From: JAVVEG01 sp041751425
GTDB taxonomy: Bacteria > Pseudomonadota > Gammaproteobacteria > Pseudomonadales > Pseudohongiellaceae
Direction of reading: 5' to 3'
NCBI GenBank assembly: GCA_041751425.1
Contig: JBGSXL010000010.1
Coordinates: 1 to 64,000 of the forward strand
Length of the DNA stretch: 64,000 nucleotides
Below the pieces are notes generated by a model, which saw only the letters and a program-made list of their open reading frames with translations, was not told the DNA's origin and did not search any database. Shown here in pieces: positions 36,430 to 44,030 of this stretch. How positions within the stretch are numbered: position 1 is the stretch's first letter; every line of letters begins with the position of its first letter. The translations under genes and the position numbers were made by a program.

Positions 36430-37548
36430 TTAATTCGCGCGGCGCGTCAATTCCGTAGACACCTGCGAACCGTCGAATACGATTTCCTGTCCAAGCGTGA
36501 TGACATTTGCCTGTGCTGGTAACCCGGTCACCCAGAAACCGGGATTGAACCCGCTGTTCTCACCGACAATCCGGACTGGCATGAAGCGTACTGTATTGGA
36601 TGCATCAACGATCTTCACCCCGGTGTTACCCGCATCATTCAGCGTCAACGCAGATGGCGTAATCAGATGCGCCTGAATCTCTGACGCAGCTATGAAAATC
36701 TCTGCGGTATTGCCTTGGCGAATAGAGAAATCGGTGGGATGTATCTCCACCTCGAATCCGTACCCGCGGGTTGCAGCATCGCCTGCTCTGGAAATATACG
36801 TCAAGGTGCCCTTAACAGATTCACCCGTAACGAGTTGAGCGGTCACCTCTGCACCCAGGCTGACTTTAGCCACATCCTGTTCGGACAGAACGCCAGTCAA
36901 CAGCATTGGCGTGTCATCCATCAGAGTGGCGCAACTGCCACCCATGTCCATCAGATCACCTACTTCAACACTGCGGTTCTCCATCACACCACTGAATGGC
37001 GCAACGATTTTTATTCTTTTCATGGCCAGATCGGCGCGCTCAGCAGCGGCTATGGCGCTATCCAGGGCGGATTTGAGCTGCGCAATGTTTACTGCGGAAG
37101 TCAAACCGCGGCGTTGCAGATCCAGCGAACCGTTGTATTCCATCTGCGCCTGTTCTTGCCGGCTACGAGCTTCCTGCAAGTCGGACGCCCTTGTGTCAAT
37201 GGCCAGTTCGCACAGTACATCGCCTCTTGCTACTCTGGCGCCGCGGGCGACAGGCGTGGCTATAACACGACCATTGGTTTCGGAACGAACATTAACCAAC
37301 CGGGTTGCCTGAGTCGTACCGCGTACACGAACGCGCTCCACAAAATTTTCGACGCTTACGGAAGTTACACGCACTATGAAAGCGCCTGCGTCTATAGGCG
37401 TATTGATATCAGCGGGTACCGCCCGAATATCAACGTCCGCTAACTCGGATTCGTACTGGTCGCCGGGACTTGTTCTATCGCGCGGCAGCAGCATCCACAC
37501 CACCAAAACCACAATCAGGCCTATGGCAACGAAATATTGTAATTTCAC
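36430..37548 (-). CDS. RND periplasmic adaptor subunit (HlyD/MFP family)
   Basis: Membrane-fusion protein linking the RND pump to an outer-membrane channel. From the GTG at 37548 it is 372 aa with an N-terminal anchor (YFVAIGLIVVLVVWMLL), the lipoyl half-motifs VNVRSETNGRVIATPVARGARVARGD-like (beginning near residue 70) and IKIVAPFSGVMENRSVEVGD, a helical hairpin between them rich in Gln/Glu/Ala, and a beta-barrel/MP domain. The frame opens 27 codons upstream, but GGAG lies 6 bases before the GTG, which gives a normal anchor. First gene of the two-gene efflux operon. Confidence 0.9.
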   Translation of the reverse strand: MKLQYFVAIGLIVVLVVWMLLPRDRTSPGDQYESELADVDIRAVPADINTPIDAGAFIVRVTSVSVENFVERVRVRGTTQATRLVNVRSETNGRVIATPVARGARVARGDVLCELAIDTRASDLQEARSRQEQAQMEYNGSLDLQRRGLTSAVNIAQLKSALDSAIAAAERADLAMKRIKIVAPFSGVMENRSVEVGDLMDMGGSCATLMDDTPMLLTGVLSEQDVAKVSLGAEVTAQLVTGESVKGTLTYISRAGDAATRGYGFEVEIHPTDFSIRQGNTAEIFIAASEIQAHLITPSALTLNDAGNTGVKIVDASNTVRFMPVRIVGENSGFNPGFWVTGLPAQANVITLGQEIVFDGSQVSTELTRRAN

Positions 37549-37693
37549 GTAGTACTCCGCTTTGTAAAAATACAGGATAAAACACTCGCCATTTGGCGTT
37601 GAACTGCGACTCTCTGGACAGAAAAGCACGAAGTGTAGTTCAGTATCATGACAGCCCCTTCGTTTTTAGTGTTACGTATTGTAACCATGTGTG

Positions 37694-37711
37694 TTGTTAT
37701 TGCAACGACAA
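37694..37711. promoter_or_regulatory. Candidate operator between RND operon and SDR gene
   Basis: An 18-base imperfect palindrome with outer arms TTGT/ACAA around a central TTGCAA (14 of 18 positions symmetric). It lies in the 317-base divergent region between the adaptor and SDR genes, where a shared repressor would be expected. Support is symmetry and position only. Confidence 0.25.
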
Positions 37712-37865
37712 TAATCACTTAACTATTCTGTCTATCGTGCTAAACGAAGGGCTTGCCTCACGTTGCCATCCGTTTTGTGAAAACAATGGTTTGCGATACC
37801 ATTCGCTTCCTTTGCCATGACTTGGTTTGTTGGCTTACGCAGATAATGAGAAACGGGATAGAGAC

Positions 37866-38657
37866 ATGAAAGATCTAACAGGAAAAGTAGCGATTGTGAC
37901 AGGTTCCGGCACAGGTGTTGGTGCAGCAACTGCGCGGCTGCTGGCTAAGCAGGGATGTCACGTAGTGATTAATTACAGCAGAAGCGAAGATGCGGCCAGG
38001 CAGGTTGCTGCCGACTGCGCGAAGCTTGGGGCACAAACATTGGTATACAAAGCCAATGTGGCCTTGGATGACGAATGCCGGGCTATGGCCGACGCCGCGA
38101 TCGCCAAATGGGGGCACGTTGATATTCTGGTAAACAATGCCGGGACAACCAAGTTTTGCGATCACTGGGATCTGGAAGGTCTGGACGCTGAGGATTTCAA
38201 TCGTATCTATGCCGTCAACGTCGTGGGTGCATTCCAGATGATCCGTGCCGTAGCGCCATCGATAAGCGCACAGCCACAGGGAGGTGCAGTGGTTAATGTT
38301 GCGTCAACTGCCGCAGTAACAGGAATTGGCAGCTCAGTTGCCTATGCAGCATCCAAAGGAGCATTGGTGACGATGACCTTGTCACTGGCGCGGGCGCTGG
38401 GGCCCAAAATTCGCATGAATGCGGTGTGCCCGGGATTCATTCAAGGGGATTGGTTGCGGGAAGGATTGGGCGATGAGCAATACGAAGCCGCTAAATTGCA
38501 CAATGAACGCGCGGCGCCACTAGGTGTAACGGCATGCCCGGATACAGTAGCGGATGCGATACTGCATTTCATCACAGGTCCGCAGATAGTGACCGGTGAA
38601 ACCCTGATTGTTGATGGTGGCAGACATTTGAATTCCACGCCAATGGGGCGACGTTGA
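37866..38657 (+). CDS. Short-chain dehydrogenase/reductase
   Basis: A 263-aa classical SDR oxidoreductase. The cofactor loop is TGSGTGVGAATA (TGxxxGxG), followed by NNAG in ILVNNAGTTK, the catalytic Ser region VVNVASTAAV, YAASKGA with catalytic Tyr and Lys, and the C-terminal VTGETLIVDGGRHL. The basic residue after the second strand (NYSRSED) suggests NADP(H) preference. The frame begins 13 codons earlier; the ATG at 37866 starts the normal KDLTGKVAIVTG. Substrate unknown. Divergent from the efflux operon, 70 bases before a small membrane-protein gene. Confidence 0.9.
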   Translation: MKDLTGKVAIVTGSGTGVGAATARLLAKQGCHVVINYSRSEDAARQVAADCAKLGAQTLVYKANVALDDECRAMADAAIAKWGHVDILVNNAGTTKFCDHWDLEGLDAEDFNRIYAVNVVGAFQMIRAVAPSISAQPQGGAVVNVASTAAVTGIGSSVAYAASKGALVTMTLSLARALGPKIRMNAVCPGFIQGDWLREGLGDEQYEAAKLHNERAAPLGVTACPDTVADAILHFITGPQIVTGETLIVDGGRHLNSTPMGRR

Positions 38658-38727
38658 ACGTTTTCTTGCTGAACTGCGTATTAATTTCAATCACCTTGTC
38701 ATTCAATCACCCTGTAAAGAGTAGCGT

Positions 38728-39126
38728 ATGAATACACTCGCCCGTTTTTTTCCTCCATTGCTGCTGGCATTGAACGGTTTGATTTACTGTGTCATCGGCG
38801 GGCTGTTTATCTGGGACCCGGTCAGCTGGTTTGCGACAGCTGGCATTGAACTTCGCTCTGCCATTGGCTACACGGAACTGCGCTCAGTCTATGGTGGTTT
38901 CATGTTGGGATTTGGCCTGTTTCAATTGATCTGCGCCTGGAATCGCCACTATCTGGCGCCGGGATTACTGCTGTTTGTCCTGACCTATGCCGGGCTGGTT
39001 GCCGCCCGCAGCTGGGGAGTGCTGATAGAAGAAGCTTACAACCCCGTTATTTTGCAGATATATATTGCAGAGTGGTGTTCGCTGGTACTCGGTGTTATTG
39101 CCTGGTTTATGCTGAAGAGGCCTTAA
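38728..39126 (+). CDS. DUF4345-like four-helix membrane protein
   Basis: A 132-aa integral membrane protein with four hydrophobic helices (about residues 8-28, 50-70, 77-95 and 108-128). The segments RSAIGYTELRSVYGGFMLGFGLFQ and AARSWGVLIE are characteristic of small DUF4345-type proteins often found beside oxidoreductases. No function is known. It probably shares a transcript with the SDR gene upstream. Confidence 0.72.
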   Translation: MNTLARFFPPLLLALNGLIYCVIGGLFIWDPVSWFATAGIELRSAIGYTELRSVYGGFMLGFGLFQLICAWNRHYLAPGLLLFVLTYAGLVAARSWGVLIEEAYNPVILQIYIAEWCSLVLGVIAWFMLKRP

Positions 39127-39381
39127 CCCGGAGAACTCTAAAAATGGATGCCCCTATTCTAAGGGAGGTTTACACAATGATCTTCACCGGTCCCTTGCGC
39201 TGCTCGCACACCTAGATATCAATATCGTTACAGAGTTCAGCCGCCTTCCGTGCGCCTGCGAACAGCCCATGGTGTCGCCCTTACTTAGTATCCAATGTGC
39301 GTTTAGCTGGAGATGATTGCCTCTGCAAAGCCCCGGCTCTGATCGCACCATCTCACCCTGTTTATTTCACGGAGTAAAACG

Positions 39382-40821
39382 ATGAATCAATTGAATATAC
39401 CTTCAACAGTCATGAAAAGCCTTGCGGTGGCAATCATCCTGGCCAATGGCTCCGCACTCAGCCATGCGTCCAGCCATCGGGAGGCACCGATGATTGCCGG
39501 CCTGCCCCGGCTTGATGCTACCGACCTGTACATGTTCCGCAGTTATGAAGAGGGGCGGAGTGACTATGTGACCATTCTGGCCAACTATATCCCTCTGCAA
39601 CACCCTTACGGAGGCCCGAATTATTACGACCTGGAAACCGAGGGTAAGTACATGATACATATCGATAACGACGGTGACTCTGTAGCAGACCTTACCTTCA
39701 CATTCGATTTCTCCACACTGCTGGAAGGTATCAGTGTGCCGATAGGTGATAAGCATATGCCCATACCGCTGATCAACATCGGACAGGTAGGCCCTGATGC
39801 TGAGGACACCGAGGCGGTCAACTCCCGGCAGGTATACACTCTGACGGTGACAGACGGCGACCATCCTGCGGTACGCGGCGACAAGCAAAGTGGAGGTCGC
39901 ACACCAGCGAGCCAGAAAGTCATGCATGCCGGAACGCAGGCAACGTCCTTCCGCAAACCTCTCGATTATATCGGTACCAAATCGATTCCAGAGTACGAAG
40001 CCTACGCCAATGACCACATATACCCGATCATGATTCCGGGTTGCAGCGAAGCAGGTCGCGTTTTTGTTGGTCAGCGCAATGAAGGCTTTGCAGCAAATCT
40101 GGGGCAGATATTCGATCTGGTTAACCTGAATCCGCTGGGTGCCGAGGACGCCGTCGAGAATCCCCTAGACAAGAACAATGTCACTTCCCTGGCACTGGAA
40201 TTACCCATCTCGTGTCTGACAGAAGGCGATCCGGTGATCGGCGCCTGGACCACTGCCGATCTCGATATGGGTAAAGGGCGATCACTTCAGGTTTCCCGCC
40301 TGGGTTTCCCGCTTGTCAATGAACTGGTGATCGGACTGCCCGACAAGAACGAATTCAATGCCAGTCGTCCTGTTAACGACATCCAGTTCTTCGATTACGT
40401 CACACACCCGACGCTGCCTTTCCTGTTGGAAACGCTGTTCCCCGGCGTGGTCGCGCCACCTGTTCCCCGTGATGACTTGGTACTGGCTATCGGCGGCATC
40501 CCCGGACTCAATGCCCCACAGGCAGTCGAGAACGGCACGTTCCCGCCCAGCGAGATGTTGCGGCTGAACACTGCCATTGATTCGGTTCCCGCCGTCCAGC
40601 AGATGAACATGGGGGTTCTGGATGGGGATATCGCAGGTTTCCCCAACGGTCGTCGCCCGGGTGATGATGTCGTGGATGTCGTTCTGCGGGTCATGATGGG
40701 CGCACTGATCAACGACACACCTCCGTTCACTGACCAGACCACCGTCAGTGCCATGGAATTCCAGTCACAGTTCCCCTACCTGAATACACCGTTGCCGGGA
40801 TCTGAGTATCAGCAACAGTAA
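39382..40821 (+). CDS. Secreted DUF4331 family protein
   Basis: A 479-aa protein with a signal peptide (LAVAIILANGSALSHAS) and the unmistakable DUF4331 opening ASSHREAPMIAGLPRLDATDLYMF, followed by IHIDNDGDSVADLTFTFDF, a calcium-binding-like Asp-rich loop. The middle contains GCSEAGRVFVGQRNEGFAANLGQIFDLVN, and the end has GRRPGDDVVDVVLRVMMG, both typical. The family is widespread in environmental bacteria and often sits with ECF sigma or oxidative-stress genes, but its role is not defined. GGAG stands 6 bases before the ATG. The 255 bases upstream hold no evident gene. Confidence 0.88.
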   Translation: MNQLNIPSTVMKSLAVAIILANGSALSHASSHREAPMIAGLPRLDATDLYMFRSYEEGRSDYVTILANYIPLQHPYGGPNYYDLETEGKYMIHIDNDGDSVADLTFTFDFSTLLEGISVPIGDKHMPIPLINIGQVGPDAEDTEAVNSRQVYTLTVTDGDHPAVRGDKQSGGRTPASQKVMHAGTQATSFRKPLDYIGTKSIPEYEAYANDHIYPIMIPGCSEAGRVFVGQRNEGFAANLGQIFDLVNLNPLGAEDAVENPLDKNNVTSLALELPISCLTEGDPVIGAWTTADLDMGKGRSLQVSRLGFPLVNELVIGLPDKNEFNASRPVNDIQFFDYVTHPTLPFLLETLFPGVVAPPVPRDDLVLAIGGIPGLNAPQAVENGTFPPSEMLRLNTAIDSVPAVQQMNMGVLDGDIAGFPNGRRPGDDVVDVVLRVMMGALINDTPPFTDQTTVSAMEFQSQFPYLNTPLPGSEYQQQ

Positions 40822-40845
40822 GCGGCAATGGCAGCTTCGTGAAGA

Positions 40846-40861
40846 GGGGCAGGGATGCCCC
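40846..40861 (+). terminator. Weak hairpin terminator after DUF4331 gene
   Basis: GGGGCA (40846-40851), loop GGGA, and TGCCCC (40856-40861) form a perfect 6-bp GC-rich stem 25 bases past the stop codon. The following sequence GTTCCGTGCTTCTTTC is only moderately T-rich. Confidence 0.5.
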
Positions 40862-40997
40862 GTTCCGTGCTTCTTTCTAAACCCTGCTTGGTGGGCCAGG
40901 TGGGTGGCGATCGTCCGGGTCACGCTGCCCAGCACCATGGCCATCAGTTCCGGGTAAGCGGCACCAGCTGATCTGTGCAAGGAAACAACAAACTACT

Positions 40998-41030
40998 CAT
41001 GATAATCCCTCTGATTACGGGAGTATCATG
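40998..41030. repeat. Long hairpin beside a gene remnant
   Basis: CATGATA-a-TCCC (40998-41009) pairs with GGGA-g-TATCATG (41019-41030), an 11-bp stem with one mismatch and a 9-base loop. A second perfect inverted repeat, TTCTTAAG/CTTAAGAA (41039-41046 and 41052-41059), overlaps the stop codon of the methyltransferase remnant. They could be terminators of the lost gene or the footprint of a past rearrangement. Confidence 0.45.
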
Positions 41031-41041
41031 CGGGCTATTTC

Positions 41042-41425
41042 TTAAGTTCTGCTTAAGAACTTGGCGATTGTGTTTGCGTTTGTTGTAAGCTGATGCTTGC
41101 GTGTCATTTCAAAGGGGTGCAATGTTATCCAGATTTCCCCGCCTTTTCTCAGAACCCTGCTCATCCCCTTCGTGGCAGACCGGATATGCATGTAGGGCAA
41201 ACTGACTCGGGAAAAAACCAGGTCAATGCTATTCGCTACAATGGGCAGGTTATCACCTGAAGAGTTTATAAACGTGATATTTCTGTAATTCGATTTACCG
41301 TACTTCAACTGTTCAATATCGATATCAATACCAAATAATTTTCGTGCAGGATCTTTGTAAATCCCGGTTCCGATAAAAGTTTGTCCGATGCCACACCCGA
41401 TGTCCAGAATTGCTATATGGTGGAT
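41042..41425 (-). pseudogene. Truncated class I SAM methyltransferase
   Basis: An open stretch of 127 codons on the minus strand encodes a clear methyltransferase core: motif I AILDIGCGIGQTFIGTG, GIDIDIEQLKYGKSN, motif IV SIDLVFSRVSLPYMH and LRKGGEIWITLHPFE. It has no usable start codon before motif I: an in-frame TAA lies at 41426-41428, only a few codons upstream, so the N-terminus of the gene is missing. An ATG inside (41308) would give an 88-aa piece without the SAM loop. The 5' edge coincides with the end of the neighbouring small frame (41413), suggesting a deletion junction. Confidence 0.7.
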
Positions 41426-41736
41426 TTAAACGAAGGATTGATGTGCCTGTCGTTATTGGAGTCCAGCGCTGCTCGCTGTTCCTCTAAATGGTATTCAGTC
41501 ACAGAATCCATTGTATCTGCACGGCTCTGGTGAGTATCAGCCGGAGTTCCTGGAACAACAGCAGGCGTGACAAAAGCTGTAATCACAACAGCGCTGGCAA
41601 CAAAGGTGACCCACATGCCGACCAGATGTAATTGGAATGATTCCATACCCATGCTGCCGTGATCATAGTTCATGGCATCTGCGATTCGGGTTGTTTCCTC
41701 CTTGTGGGCTGATGATATTGCCTCAAACCTGTCCAT
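41413..41736 (-). CDS. Possible small single-span membrane protein, doubtful
   Basis: A 107-aa frame with one hydrophobic helix (LVGMWVTFVASAVVITAFV) and a polar tail. The alternative ATG at 41673 (MNYDHGSMGMESF) would give 86 aa and a more natural N-terminus. Neither start has a good ribosome-binding site. Its last codons run into the methyltransferase remnant, so the C-terminus may be a product of the deletion. No family recognised. It is divergent from the methyltransferase-GNAT gene. Confidence 0.35.
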   Translation of the reverse strand: MDRFEAISSAHKEETTRIADAMNYDHGSMGMESFQLHLVGMWVTFVASAVVITAFVTPAVVPGTPADTHQSRADTMDSVTEYHLEEQRAALDSNNDRHINPSFKSTI

Positions 41737-41779
41737 ACCGGAGAGGTGGCTGGGTTATTCAGAGTTTGATCAAGGTGTT

Positions 41780-41808
41780 TTGCGCCAGTGCAGAAGGCAG
41801 GTTATAGT
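41780..41808 (+). promoter_or_regulatory. Promoter placing the start of transcription at the next ATG
   Basis: TTGCGC (41780-41785), a 17-base spacer and TATAGT (41803-41808). A start about 7 bases past the -10 falls at 41815, one base before the ATG at 41816. No ribosome-binding site is present there, consistent with a leaderless message. Confidence 0.5.
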
Positions 41809-41815
41809 GCCTGCC

Positions 41816-43627
41816 ATGACCTTCAGCCTGCTTAAATTCCCTGCCAGTATATATGCTACAGCGCTTGAGCTGGCTTATGGAAAAGCGGAATTCACTGGCT
41901 ACGGATTGATCGAGAATAATGGCGTTCAGGAATCTGACGCATGCGATAGTTTGCCTTTGGCACAGCGTAAGCTGGCCGCAGCTCTGAGCGCCAGACTGCC
42001 TTCCGCGCCGGCGAGCATTCTTGAAGTTGGCTGTGGCCTTGGGACGTTGGCAAAAGAGCTGACTGCATCTGGCTACGAGGTGACCGCTTTATCCGATGAC
42101 GCGGCCGAAATAGCACGCCTGCAAGATGCAAGCGGCGCTAATCTGACAGCGATTTGCTGCCGTTTTGAAGCGTTCCGGGGCGACCAGATTTACGATGTCA
42201 TCCTGTTGCAGAACTCTGCTCATTACCTAAAGTCTTTACCCTTGTTGGCCAAAGCCAGGGAATTGCTATTGCCCAATGGCCGCTTATTACTGGCGGACGA
42301 GTTTATAAACAAGGACGATGAAATATTTTCTGATCCCAGACCTGTGCTGCAATATTTTCTGCAACTGGCAGAGCGATTGTCATTCAATTTGCTGAGACAA
42401 ACTAACTATACCCTGCAGGCAACAGGATGCATTGAACCGATGCAGCAATTGCTGACAGATTTCCGACCCGCGTTGCTGCAGAAGTGTGGCGTTTCTGACA
42501 GCGAACTTGACGGATTGTCTTTGTCATTAGCAACAACGCGCCAGCGTTTTCTGAACAACAAACTCACCTACACGTTGTTGGAATTCAGCAGGGAAAACCA
42601 GATCTCCGCTGACTCTGCCGCAAACGACAATCCACTGGCAGATAGGGAAGTGTATGGTGATATTCACTCATTTCACCCTGATGAGGTCAGCGCGTTGTTT
42701 GAGCAAAGCTTTGGCAATCCTTTTGATGCTGATGTTTGGCAATGGAAATATGGGGATGGTCGTGGCAGGGCCGTATGCATTCGCCAGCGTGGTGTTGTAG
42801 TCGCCCATTATGGTGGGGCGCCTCGCGACATTCTTTATTTTGGCAATGAACATAAAGCCATTCAAATCTGCGATGTGATGGTACAACCAGACAAGCGCGG
42901 TTTTTACAGTAAAAGTGGATTGTTTTTTCGAACAGCTGCCACTTTTCTGGAGCAGCAGGTGGGTAATACAGCAGAACATTTACTGGGCATCGGATTTCCC
43001 AACATAAAAGCAATGAAGGTGGCAGTTCGTCTGGGCCTGTATGAGAAAACGGATGATTTCATAGAGGTGGATTATCAGGCGCCTGCAACCAATAATGGAA
43101 GCAAAGACGACGTCTTGTGTGTAGACAAAGTAAATGAGCATGATCCTGCGCTTCAGGAAGCAGTAAATGCGCTGTGGCTTAGCGTGAGCAAGCACTTTAC
43201 AGATGCCATAATCGGTGTGCGGGACTGGCATTATCTTAGCTACCGTTATTTCAAACATCCCCGGCAAATAGCCCGGCAACACTACAATTGCTATCGTGTT
43301 TCGGATGCAACCGGGAAACATATCGTGGGACTGGTGATAGCCTGTCAGCATGCGGAAGCAACATTGATTATGGATATATTGGCGCTACCAGACTGCGTGC
43401 CACGTGTTATTTCTTCCGTGCATGCATACCTGAATGAATCTGCAGGACATCATACAAAACTGGTTTGCTGGATCAGCAAAGCAAAGTGCCATATTGTGCA
43501 AACGGACAATTGTTTGGTCAACGATCTGCGGATAGAAATCCCTTGCAATCGTTGGACACATGGTCCGGCAACATCAACCATTGCGGGCAACTGGTGGTTG
43601 ACTGCCGGAGACATGGATTTCATGTAG
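41816..43627 (+). CDS. Methyltransferase-GNAT acyltransferase fusion protein
   Basis: A 603-aa two-domain protein. Residues ~45-240 are a class I methyltransferase: motif I ILEVGCGLGTLAKEL (68-82), acidic motif II replaced by YEVTALSDDAAEIARL, motif IV YDVILLQNSAHYLKS and LLLPNGRLLLADEF. Residues ~280-480 look like a GNAT N-acyltransferase (SFHPDEVSALFEQSFG, YGGAPRDILYFG, ICDVMVQPDKRGFYSKSGLF for the pantetheine region), and the remainder to 603 is a second GNAT-like half. Donor and acceptor are unknown. The frame is open 48 codons upstream but the ATG at 41816 follows a good promoter directly. Downstream are a small membrane-associated protein (39 bases) and an acyl-CoA synthetase, suggesting modification with a fatty or small acyl group. 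Confidence 0.68.
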   Translation: MTFSLLKFPASIYATALELAYGKAEFTGYGLIENNGVQESDACDSLPLAQRKLAAALSARLPSAPASILEVGCGLGTLAKELTASGYEVTALSDDAAEIARLQDASGANLTAICCRFEAFRGDQIYDVILLQNSAHYLKSLPLLAKARELLLPNGRLLLADEFINKDDEIFSDPRPVLQYFLQLAERLSFNLLRQTNYTLQATGCIEPMQQLLTDFRPALLQKCGVSDSELDGLSLSLATTRQRFLNNKLTYTLLEFSRENQISADSAANDNPLADREVYGDIHSFHPDEVSALFEQSFGNPFDADVWQWKYGDGRGRAVCIRQRGVVVAHYGGAPRDILYFGNEHKAIQICDVMVQPDKRGFYSKSGLFFRTAATFLEQQVGNTAEHLLGIGFPNIKAMKVAVRLGLYEKTDDFIEVDYQAPATNNGSKDDVLCVDKVNEHDPALQEAVNALWLSVSKHFTDAIIGVRDWHYLSYRYFKHPRQIARQHYNCYRVSDATGKHIVGLVIACQHAEATLIMDILALPDCVPRVISSVHAYLNESAGHHTKLVCWISKAKCHIVQTDNCLVNDLRIEIPCNRWTHGPATSTIAGNWWLTAGDMDFM

Positions 43628-43666
43628 GTGTTGCACGGAGTAACCGTATACTTCGAGGGAAATGTT

Positions 43667-43972
43667 ATGAAAGAACAAAGTGGGCAGAGATTTAAAGTAT
43701 CGCTGTGGCGACTGATACTATTTCAATTCAAACTGGCTGCGGATGCGATACGCGACTTTCTGCTAAGCCCCATAAGTATCATCCTGTTTATTATAGATGT
43801 GGTTCTGAAACCTGATCGTGAAGACAGTTATTTCGAGAAACTGATGCGCGCAGGTCGCCACTCGGATCGGTTGATCAATCTGTTTGATGAGTATACGGAA
43901 GAGGACAGGTTTGCACCGTTTGATCATCAGGATGCTGGTTTCAAACCGCCCGAGAACAAAAATTCAGACTGA
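43667..43972 (+). CDS. Small amphipathic/membrane-associated protein of unknown function
   Basis: A 101-aa protein from the ATG at 43667, which has GAGGG 7 bases upstream; the frame is open 13 codons earlier without such a site. One hydrophobic segment (residues ~28-47, FLLSPISIILFIIDVVLKP) separates a basic N-terminus from an acidic tail (DEYTEEDRFAPFDHQD). I do not recognise the family. It lies 39 bases after the methyltransferase-GNAT gene and 58 before the acyl-CoA synthetase gene, all on one strand, so a joint function is likely. Confidence 0.6.
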   Translation: MKEQSGQRFKVSLWRLILFQFKLAADAIRDFLLSPISIILFIIDVVLKPDREDSYFEKLMRAGRHSDRLINLFDEYTEEDRFAPFDHQDAGFKPPENKNSD

Positions 43973-44030
43973 ACCGGGATGATTTACAGGCACACAGATA
44001 ACAAGAAACAATAATAGAAAGGTAAAGACA

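Noticed and set aside
36715..37443. 242-aa plus-strand frame opposite the efflux adaptor gene
   Set aside because: Complete overlap with a well supported HlyD gene, no family motifs, composition typical of an antisense shadow.
37785..37803. AATGGT/ACCATT inverted repeat before the SDR gene
   Set aside because: Only six-base arms, likely by chance; the larger palindrome at 37694-37711 is a better operator candidate.
39177..39215. 12-codon frame after a perfect AAGGGAGG site
   Set aside because: Too short to support; no attenuator or conserved codon pattern between it and the DUF4331 gene.
39403..40017. 204-aa minus-strand frame inside the DUF4331 gene
   Set aside because: Mirror of a clear DUF4331 coding region; no start signal or recognisable domain.
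40765..40980. 71-aa minus-strand frame after the DUF4331 gene
   Set aside because: Partly overlaps that gene's 3' end, no motif and no ribosome-binding site.
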